Shown here in pieces: positions 59,101 through 62,000 of a stretch of DNA of 62,000 nucleotides. This stretch comes from Mesostigma viride. Its lineage: Eukaryota > Streptophyta > Mesostigmatophyceae > Mesostigmatales > Mesostigmataceae. Each line of letters starts with the position of its first letter. Position 1 is the first letter of the stretch. The position numbers and the translations under genes are program-made. The DNA is taken from NCBI GenBank assembly GCA_009746045.1, contig RPFO01000080.1, positions 9,864,113-9,926,112 on the forward strand. The letters are read 5' to 3'. The notes below the pieces were generated by a model that worked only from the letters and a program-made list of their open reading frames with translations, had not been told where the DNA came from and searched no databases.

Positions 59101-59742
59101 CAGACCACGGGGCACTCTGACCCACGAGGTTGAGCCGGCCTTCACGCCTATACATATACCACTAGCATTCGCGAGGGCAACCCTTGCGAAAGGGGCCATA
59201 TTCCATGGTTCAAGCAGACGCTACTAGGCACAGATTCCTTGGTTCCAGCAGACGCTACTAGGCACAGATTCCTTGGCCCAAGCAGACGCTACTAGGCACA
59301 GATTCTTTGGTTCAAGCAGAAGCTACTTGGCACAGATTCCTTGGTTCAAGCAGACGCTACTAGGCAGTGCCGCAGCAGGTATGGGGCAAGGGAACGAACG
59401 AAGAAGGAAACTAACAATGCAGGAGGATGGAAACAGAAGAAAAGACCATGCATGAGTGGCACGAACGTCGACAGGGCAAGCAAAAGTGGCACGAGTGTAC
59501 CATGAGGGGTAACGTGGCTGACAATTCGTATTGACCCATTCGAAAACCTGATACGATTCTGGCACGGCACGCACCATAGGGGCTAGCAAGTGCGCCCAGG
59601 ATTTGCCAGCGCTGACCATACCATGCATTGCACACCTCGGCGCTAAAAGCTCGAATGAAGACGTGTGTGTTAACTTACATGTTAAATCCGGGGTGAGAAG
59701 CCCCTTCGGGTCGGGTGCGTGCACGATGGGGATTTGTTGCAT
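27898..59742 (-). CDS. SMCHD1: SMCHD1/GMI1-like SMC-hinge ATPase, 21 exons assembled
   Basis: Exons, 5' to 3' on the minus strand: 59742-59679, 58101-57992, 56748-56562, 55642-55506, 53415-53096, 52675-52333, 51649-51483, 50951-50663, 49293-48784, 47485-47224, 45017-44640, 43954-43106, 41992-40932, 39970-39839, 39460-39112, (unresolved join), 36746-36541, 35380-34999, 33741-33395, 32110-31932, 29987-29696, 28306-27898. Every intron is GT-AG and every junction but one keeps phase. The product, about 2,300 residues, has a Bergerat-fold ATPase (N-box E-V-L-D-N, G1 D-H-G-P-G-M, G2 Y-G-T-G-S-K), a transducer-like region, Ig-like repeats, coiled coil, SMC hinge and a basic tail. SMCHD1 represses chromatin in animals; GMI1 acts in plant DNA repair. 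The N-terminal exon is the least certain. The protein is slightly longer than human SMCHD1. Confidence 0.85.
29696..29987 (-). CDS. SMCHD1: SMCHD1-like exon 20: hinge second half
   Basis: Encodes GNPRFLASHFVMPETLPP, AAIQKALGKVVILDTRENAE and FSIITSEDMCFWCRSNGISS. These match the G-D-P-V-F-A ... L-G-D-T-I-I-L-D ... T-R-D-G-x-x-I-x-S-N-G series of SMCHD1. Phase 1 in, phase 2 out (TCAG|GTACAA). Confidence 0.9.
30000..30052. repeat. TG-rich microsatellite
   Basis: TGTGTGTTTATGTGTG-type repeats lying just upstream of the exon 20 acceptor in the gene's direction. On the minus strand it gives a CA-rich tract ending at the acceptor. Confidence 0.8.
31932..32110 (-). CDS. SMCHD1: SMCHD1-like exon 19: SMC hinge core
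   Basis: Encodes ALGITMKLVVLKEGTPHNV, LHCLKWNYLPEGPMHWTLPH and DGHDMFTPQ. The S/T-L-P-H-x-R...F-x-P order is that of the SMCHD1 hinge. Phase 2 in, phase 1 out (GCAAG|GTACAC). Confidence 0.85.
33274..33334. repeat. Perfect 61-bp copy of the exon 18 / intron junction
   Basis: Identical to 33378-33438, 104 bases away. It includes the last 40 coding bases of exon 18, the donor GTAGGC and the first intron bases, all intact. Confidence 0.95.
33395..33741 (-). CDS. SMCHD1: SMCHD1-like exon 18: coiled coil and hinge start
   Basis: Encodes GLDDARLALSQAELAGRRLL, a long helix through NNLLEETRNRRREAMDQV, then LYPLVDLGWVEDDNLANITA. L-x-x-V-E-D-D-x-L-A begins the SMC hinge as in SMCHD1/DMS3/GMI1. Phase 0 in, phase 2 out (GCACG|GTAGGC). 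Confidence 0.85.
34999..35380 (-). CDS. SMCHD1: SMCHD1-like exon 17: last Ig-like unit and coiled-coil start
   Basis: Encodes SRNNIASTFQATVAVSLHCK, DAGYELHISVSACPSPG, RLPFSFHNMAGLDRHV, then a helix AECKRVLQGKQQEMRPLESA that starts the coiled coil. Phase 2 in, phase 0 out (GGAG|GTGGGT). Confidence 0.8.
36308..36447. repeat. Two decayed copies of the exon 16 / intron junction
   Basis: 36398-36447 and 36308-36356 resemble 36531-36579 (GCCACCCACCTGTCCTG, TTCTCGCC(A/C)AGCAC). Both keep GTGGGT or GTGGGTT at the donor position on the minus strand. Confidence 0.8.
36541..36746 (-). CDS. SMCHD1: SMCHD1-like exon 16
   Basis: Phase 0 in (GACGCAG|CAT), phase 2 out (GGACAG|GTGGGT). Encodes HPLGNGGAVIIKSADPAYGP and KRVLGENVRIIAQD. 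The downstream exon fits its phase exactly; its upstream partner is unresolved. Two decayed copies of its 3' end with donors follow in the intron. Confidence 0.65.
37521..37540. repeat. 20-bp copy of the exon 15 / intron junction
   Basis: CACCTGGGAGCACCGTGACA is identical to 39109-39128. On the minus strand it ends a short open frame with VTVLPG and a GTGCGT donor. It could instead be the end of a true exon, but no frame through it fits the phase of exon 15. Confidence 0.6.
38095..38520. repeat. Intronic foldback element with miRNA-like core hairpin
   Basis: The left side repeats (A/G)GCCTTGTTGGC(T) and the right side repeats (A)CCAACAAGG, so the outer halves are inverted. In the core, TATTATTATCAATGCA (38246-38261) pairs perfectly with 38359-38374. 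Arms 38266-38298 and 38313-38345 pair over 33 bases with 3 mismatches around a 14-base loop. Confidence 0.85.
39112..39460 (-). CDS. SMCHD1: SMCHD1-like exon 15: Ig-like unit ending VTVLPG
   Basis: Encodes LSLLCEDGEVREVSAEHKP, LRKVGTYTLTARWKEAS and EVVKEIPVTVLPG. Phase 0 in, phase 1 out (CCCAG|GTGAGT). The exon that should follow in phase 1 was not found between 39.1 and 36.75 kb. Confidence 0.8.
39839..39970 (-). CDS. SMCHD1: SMCHD1-like exon 14
   Basis: Short exon, phase 0 at both ends, encoding EEIIDLTIEPDPAVVTGINV ... LEIIATDPLPSIM. Acceptor CTCTCCAG, donor ATG|GTAAAC. It completes the unit begun in exon 13. Confidence 0.7.
40932..41992 (-). CDS. SMCHD1: SMCHD1-like exon 13: Ig-like units with internal VLPG
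   Basis: Encodes GEHCKWGIEITPALQ, TTGIRIAALDWHNN, SMGKVTLHVQNLVAGQRI and QDMIQGEVLPG. The CCAG|GTGGGT at 41072 could act as a donor, but the exon likely continues to GCA|GTTGAG at 40932, because only that end fits the phase of exon 14. Confidence 0.7.
43106..43954 (-). CDS. SMCHD1: SMCHD1-like exon 12: Ig-like units ending VRPG
   Basis: Encodes GFPAELRCPTFEAGNYALEN, VKDIRVEYLDETGS, and two later strand clusters (REVVAVYPIWIMPC, FRSDVGQTLEGYKLRVFSE). An Ala/Gly/Ser-rich linker lies near 43560. The end, HFLELFVKGEVRPG, is phase 1 (CCAG|GTAAGG). Confidence 0.8.
44640..45017 (-). CDS. SMCHD1: SMCHD1-like exon 11: Ig-like unit ending LLPG
   Basis: Encodes VGEAKDFDVSFHLKPG ... YLGTPIQCTATFYDKEGT ... 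SVDVTLPFMAQVQVKC ... TKTVKLTLLPG. Phase 1 at both ends; the terminal Gly is split by the intron. Confidence 0.8.
45771..45915. repeat. Intronic nested foldbacks (CGCCG/TACG-rich)
   Basis: GTTCGTACGCCG near 45772 pairs with CGGCGTACGAAC near 45825. Next to it TGCGAAAAATACG (45837 on) pairs with CGTATTTTTCGCA (45888 on), with an inner GCGTT-CTC-AACGC hairpin. A related hairpin lies at 46850-46880 (GCAATACGCC / GGCGTATTGC). Confidence 0.75.
46904..47053. repeat. C-rich tract then (CCCG)n, G-rich in the transcript
   Basis: Poly-C/CCCCT followed by CCGCCCGCCCGCC repeats. In the minus-strand transcript this is a GGGC/GGGCGGG run with clear G-quadruplex potential, about 170 bases downstream of the exon 10 donor. 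Confidence 0.9.
47224..47485 (-). CDS. SMCHD1: SMCHD1-like exon 10: first Ig-like unit
   Basis: Encodes EPQTLKFTFSVRRRVFLITP, then VPSMPGEFILRFDLERPE and LPLQIQVFSS. P-G-x-F-x-L-x-F is typical of Ig-like beta sandwiches. Phase 0 in, phase 1 out (TCAG|GTATGC). Confidence 0.75.
48784..49293 (-). CDS. SMCHD1: SMCHD1-like exon 9
   Basis: Acceptor CCTTTACAG, phase 0. Encodes VDLYAWESNEDLRRYAF and SSDTVYCAGDKVVVMAR, then helical segments (NLQEEIRCHQ). The G-D-x-V-x-V block corresponds to the small beta-barrel after the transducer in SMCHD1. Ends EDSAQ, phase 0. Confidence 0.8.
50038..50411. repeat. (CT)n followed by CCTCCCCC-rich polypyrimidine tract
   Basis: About 32 CT units, then ~310 bases containing only C and T apart from single G and A bases. 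In the gene's transcript it is a GA/GGAGGGGG purine tract inside intron 8. Confidence 0.95.
50663..50951 (-). CDS. SMCHD1: SMCHD1-like exon 8
   Basis: Encodes AFHRVYTLRMWDWVRLDF and RVRGFLFLGPRNMRVNKTKW, which matches the R-I-x-G-M-I-F-F-G-P ... T-K-N-K-x segment of SMCHD1. Ends at CATG|GTGAGT, phase 0. Confidence 0.85.
51483..51649 (-). CDS. SMCHD1: SMCHD1-like exon 7
   Basis: Acceptor ATCTGCAG, phase 0. Encodes LVLLYFPCRGEELEKKLKWP and KEIKVYINGRLMPYEFLG, the 'name-and-grip' type strand-loop (R-L-x-x-Y) that follows the transducer start in GHKL proteins. Donor GG|GTGAGT, phase 2. Confidence 0.8.
51871..52336. repeat. 61-bp minisatellite carrying decoy 5' splice sites
   Basis: About 7.5 units containing TACAAATACCAACTCTAGG, ACTTATCGTCATGTCCC and CTTATCTCCCTATCC. 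The last unit overlaps the end of exon 6. On the minus strand each unit reads GACATGAC(G/C) followed by ATAAGT where the genuine junction has GTAGGT. Confidence 0.9.
52333..52675 (-). CDS. SMCHD1: SMCHD1-like exon 6: transducer-like region
   Basis: Encodes LMREMFYFYLGYTREI, matching the L-A-H-I-Y-H-Y-Y helix of SMCHD1, then DVTFTFLKVKGKTVI. Donor GACATGACG|GTAGGT, phase 0. That junction is the founder of the 61-bp minisatellite at 51871-52336. Confidence 0.8.
53096..53415 (-). CDS. SMCHD1: SMCHD1-like exon 5: end of ATPase / transducer start
   Basis: Begins EDFRVKAEREEGEWNNCIWQ, which aligns with the S-K-E-D-F...Y segment after the G2 box of SMCHD1. HFTVFVVTDIKEEE corresponds to the F-T-x-V-x-I-x-G strand. 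Ends FEQVC, phase 2. A copy of its last ~25 bases with a donor is at 52978-53003. Confidence 0.8.
53437..53890. repeat. ~78-90-bp minisatellite abutting the exon 5 acceptor
   Basis: Six units with CCAGAAGAAAGTTGTTAATC, CATCC(T/C)TAGTAATGAG, TGTGCGTGTGCTGATAGCTTAG and ATGATTGCACGGACAT. It starts about 22 bases from the acceptor on the intron side. Confidence 0.9.
55033..55360. repeat. AAAGTATATCCCTAA-type minisatellite
   Basis: Interleaved short units CAAAGTATATCCCTAA, TAAAGTACTGCTC and TAATAAAGTATATCC in intron 4, downstream of exon 4. Confidence 0.85.
55506..55642 (-). CDS. SMCHD1: SMCHD1-like exon 4: ATPase G2 box
   Basis: Encodes SDFYVDGFFSKYGTGSKKAL. The sequence Y-G-x-G-x-K is the lid/G2 phosphate-binding motif, in the same setting as S-D-x-S-x-F-G-V-G-x-K in SMCHD1. 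Ends ALRISA, phase 0. Confidence 0.85.
56205..56400. repeat. ~50-bp tandem repeat, about 4 copies
   Basis: Unit contains ATAATGCTGCC(G/C)ACTTATG and ACATCC(A/G)ATAAG. It lies in intron 3. Confidence 0.85.
56562..56748 (-). CDS. SMCHD1: SMCHD1-like exon 3: ATPase G1 box
   Basis: Encodes FGRSAIVYVDHGPGMSEATL. D-x-G-x-G-M is the adenine-binding G1 box of GHKL ATPases; a Trp follows in L-K-R-W as in GMI1 and SMCHD1. Phase 0 in, phase 1 out (CCTTAA|GTATGG). Confidence 0.8.
57820..57990. repeat. Degraded copies of the exon 2 / intron junction
   Basis: GGTGGCAGGTTGCA(C/T)(A/G)TGAA recurs at about 57819, 57864 and 57964. The middle copy extends 60 bases and matches the end of exon 2 (GTGTATGCTG...AAGGGCAAG on the minus strand); its donor GTCACC has become ATAACC. 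Confidence 0.75.
57992..58101 (-). CDS. SMCHD1: SMCHD1-like exon 2: ATPase N-box
   Basis: Acceptor CTCCCAG, phase 1. It encodes FRAEQLIISEVLDNQIEALR. The pattern E-x-x-D-N-x-x-x-A is the Bergerat N-box, in which Glu is the general base and Asn binds Mg. Donor AAG|GTCACC, phase 0. A degraded copy of this exon end lies downstream in the intron (57864-57934). Confidence 0.75.
58100..58560. repeat. Imperfect repeats in intron 1
   Basis: AGTAGAACAAGG(C/G)TCATGAGCA occurs at 58125 and 58210. A second unit, AGAGAAGCTGA(A/C)CA(A/G)A(T)TTAAGAGCA ... CCCACTCC(T/C)GCT, occurs at 58411, 58475 and in part at 58530. Confidence 0.7.
58950..59140 (-). mobile_element. LINE RT C-terminal remnant inside intron 1
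   Basis: On the minus strand it encodes SAPWSAQAWSSYWRQCLFLA and THAVADG, matching RAPWSARTWTSYWRQRLSVA and TRAMADI at 19920-20000. A ~60-bp unit (GGGCGAGC(C)CTAGAGACAGGCACTG) is duplicated inside it (58965 and 59048). Confidence 0.6.
59205..59365. repeat. ~34-bp tandem repeat, about 5 copies
   Basis: Unit GGTTCAAGCAGACGCTAC then TAGGCACAGATTCCTT, in intron 1. Confidence 0.9.
59679..59742 (-). CDS. SMCHD1: SMCHD1-like exon 1 (putative start)
   Basis: ATG at 59742-59740 opens MQQIPIVHAPDPKGLLTPDLT and a donor AT|GTAAGT ends it in phase 1, matching the next exon. The frame is open upstream to about 59820 and a pyrimidine tract plus TTTTCAG near 59800 could be an acceptor, so a further 5' exon is possible. 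There is no room for the ubiquitin-like domain found in animal SMCHD1. Confidence 0.5.
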
Positions 59743-59826
59743 CCTTGCGCCGCGGGCTTGCTCTGCACCAAGGAAGCGCCGCTGCAACCAAGGAGGCGCC
59801 GCTGAAAAGCCAGAAAACAAGCTTAC

Positions 59827-60060
59827 TTATTGAGGTGCCTGGAGGCGCGCCCAATTAGCCGACGATGGGTTGTTCGGCAGCACCCATTTCCCCCGTGCCG
59901 ACCTCGGCTGTTGGGCCTCTCGAACACTGCAAGCTAGCCGCGCAAGATTTTCTACTTGACTTGTAGAAGGTAGCTGCCAAACAGGTGAGCCGGTAAGCAA
60001 TTCAGCCTTGTCAGCCACTAGCGTGTGACCCAGAAAATAAGAGAGGACTTCCACACCAGA
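59827..60060 (-). CDS. Unassigned ORF upstream of exon 1
   Basis: A minus-strand frame (open to 60105) with protein-like composition: VEVLSYFLGHTLVADKAELL, VENLARLACSVREAQ, GKWVLPNNPSSANW. It ends at TAA just before a GTAAGC. It might be an upstream exon of the SMCHD1-like gene, but only 25 bases separate the GTAAGC from the next acceptor, too short for an intron. No family recognised. Confidence 0.2.
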   Translation of the reverse strand, partial: SGVEVLSYFLGHTLVADKAELLTGSPVWQLPSTSQVENLARLACSVREAQQPRSARGKWVLPNNPSSANWARLQAPQ

Positions 60061-60606
60061 ATGGAAGTATCGTTGCGGGCTGCCCGGGAGAGCTGCTTGG
60101 CTCAATGGCTAACTGCGGAACCCTCAAATGCTCGGCCTTGGGAAGCCAAGAAGAAAGCCTACAAAGATCTAAACCTGCCACGATTATGGCAATAAGTTGT
60201 ACTTAACAACAGACAGTCCTATGATGGCAGCTCTATCGTGCTTGAACCGTCAAGGTGGAATAGCCGGAATCTTGGTAAACCGTTCGCTGTCCCAGGTAAA
60301 CCGCTACTGTATAGCCAGCAAAACTGCAAGGCATTGCCCGGCATTGGGTTGGTTGTCAACAGGACCCACACAAGCATTGATTGTGTCGTTAGGCATGCGC
60401 AGTTGAGGGTACAACCGCGGTATTATATTGATCTTCCAAAGGCTGGCTGGAGCCTTGAAGAAGGGATAACGAAAGCTTTTGGGCGAGCGTTAAAGAAATT
60501 TGTTTCTTTTGCGCACAACGGCAGCGGAAGGCAACGCTGCCACGCGTCCTTCCCTGGAAAGATGTTGTTATTAATAAAAGAGCTTTTGACAGATCTGAAA
60601 AGTTAG
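60061..60606 (+). pseudogene. Coding-like ORF interrupted by TAA
   Basis: ATG at 60061 opens a frame (MEVSLRAARESCLAQW, EAKKKAYKDLNLPRLWQ) that meets TAA at 60193-60195. It then continues in the same frame (SYDGSSIVLEPSRWNSRNLG, YYIDLPKAGWSLEEGI, KAFGRALKKFVSF) to TAG at 60604. A shift of frame then gives PEKYRWLGVYADLFFYS and SVRKLRRNALTSSRL to about 60745. The composition looks like real protein throughout. I recognise no family; decayed mobile-element cargo is possible. Confidence 0.35.
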
Positions 60607-60759
60607 GGCCCGAAAAATACAGATGGCTAGGCGTATATGCAGATCTGTTTTTTTATTCCAGATCTGTACGTAAACTCCGACGTAATGCCCTTACGTCTTC
60701 GAGACTCGTCCCGGGCCATGCATGCGGGCGGTGCGGCACAAATACCTGAAAATTAGCCA

Positions 60760-62000
60760 AAATTAGTCAGCCATGGTTTTAAAAGTAAGCTAATGGAATT
60801 TTAAGGCATGGTAAAACCAGTCCTGAAAAGCTAGCAGCCCAGTTTTATCGCGTGTAGATTGTTTGCTTTCTCGACATTTTGTTCGGACGCGAGTGCATTA
60901 TCACGGGAAGCATTACGATTGGTAGGCAACGATGTCGACGTACGTGAAGCCTCTGCTCTATGACGGGAAGGCATCTGGCGTTGCTGCAACTGGAATCAGG
61001 CCAGTGCCATGTTCGGCACCGTGCACGCGGAAATAAGGCGCCGTCACGTTAGATAGCACTGCTGAGGACGAGCTGCGCCTGCCTGCCCATAGTTACCGAG
61101 TTTTTCTCGCATCGCACTGCATTATTGCTGGCCAGACTTTGCTGCCTTTATGCCCGACAGATTGGTTCACGAACCGTTTTAATTTGCTGCGTGCGTGGCT
61201 CCTGCCCTTCCATGGCAATGTTTGCAATTTCGCACTTTTTCGTTGTGATTGTTGGCACATACTACATAGCCATGCACATGACATACTGCATGAAGGTCGC
61301 AAAGTTAGGTATAGTTTCTGCTTGTAAATCCTGACGTTATTGCTTCACACACGCTTCCTTGCAATGAAGGCCCTGGCCGAAGCTCGTTGCTTGCCAAAGC
61401 CTTCCTGTGTTGAACAGCGGTTCTCAGTGGGCACATGAAAGAGACGTTGCCAGGCATTGTAAGATTTCCAACCACACGCTTGTCCTGTAACCATGCAATT
61501 CATTCCATTTGCGTTATGAAGCTGGCAGCTTGTGAGCCTGCAACCATTAATTGCAGTTTGGCACATGTTACAACAAGTAGGCTCCTTGAATTTAGGCTGC
61601 TTTCTCGCTTATTTTTGCTGATGCTACAGGCAACTTTGGACTTTACACGAACTTGAGTCCCACCCGCATCCAGCCCCCCCAATCATCCATCCACTCCGTC
61701 CCTACCCACCCAATTATACCACCGTCTTCCCGCCCACTCTTGAACTAATCAGCCCAACCCCCCAGCCCAAGACACAGGCAAATGCCCATGTAGCCACCCA
61801 TGTGCGCGTGCAAAGAGACACTCAACTAGCTAGGCTGCATATACGTGCCATGGGGGCATAACAGGTGCATGGGCGCAGGTGCACATGCAGGCCCGCAGGC
61901 ATGCACACAAGCAGGCAGACAGGCTGACAGATGGGTGGGCAGTAGGCGGGTGGCAGACATGCAGGCGGGCAGGCGGGAGGATGGGCAGAACGTTGGGTGG
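60760..62000. other. No gene seen; degenerate GCAGGC repeats at the right edge
   Basis: Only short frames of unremarkable composition. From about 61850 the sequence becomes a loose GCAGGC/TGGGCAG repeat that runs to the window edge. Confidence 0.3.

Overview
The window is nuclear DNA of a eukaryote with GT-AG introns, roughly 50% GC, and a very heavy load of simple repeats and retroelement debris. A one-exon protein with OPR/HPR-type helical repeats, LINE fragments and an SMCHD1/GMI1-type gene together fit a green alga best. That lineage call is an inference; nothing here fixes the genus.

Layout. 1-1.4 kb: end of an OPR-like organelle RNA-binding protein gene (+). 1.7-4.0 kb: two diverged, tandem, frame-broken ORF groups (-) of unknown function. 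4.1-12.1 kb: LINE 3' ends, (TTAA)n tails, a piggyBac-like fragment (-), a large CATCC pentamer array, a small two-exon gene relic at 8.4-9.2 kb (+) and (CATC)n arrays. 12.1-19 kb: mostly repeats (palindromic satellite, 118-bp repeats, CT tract, second CATCC array). 19.1-21.6 kb: LINE ORF1, reverse-transcriptase C-terminus and 3' UTR pieces. 21.6-27.2 kb: an unclassified 5-kb repeat element followed head-to-tail by its own 0.56-kb deletion derivative.

27.9-59.7 kb holds the one large intact-looking gene, on the minus strand. I assembled 21 exons by joining splice sites whose phases agree; one join, between 39.1 and 36.7 kb, is unresolved. They encode a protein of about 2,300 residues with a GHKL (Bergerat-fold) ATPase at the N-terminus, a transducer-like region, a series of Ig-like beta-sandwich repeats, a coiled coil interrupted by an SMC-type hinge, and a basic tail. 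This is the SMCHD1 (animal) / GMI1 (plant) architecture, a chromatin and DNA-repair ATPase. 60-60.8 kb: an unrecognised coding-like stretch with an in-frame stop (+). The rest of the right edge shows no gene.

The most interesting signals are: (1) in at least five introns of the SMCHD1-like gene, the end of the upstream exon plus its 5' splice site has been copied into the intron, in one case as a 61-bp minisatellite in which the copies I read have lost the GT; (2) two families of LINE 3' ends that finish in a conserved hairpin followed by a (TTAA)n tail, with wobble-preserving changes between copies; (3) an intronic miRNA-precursor-like foldback at 38.2 kb; (4) a satellite built around perfect 25-32-bp palindromes; (5) two CATCC arrays joined to the same flank in opposite orientations.
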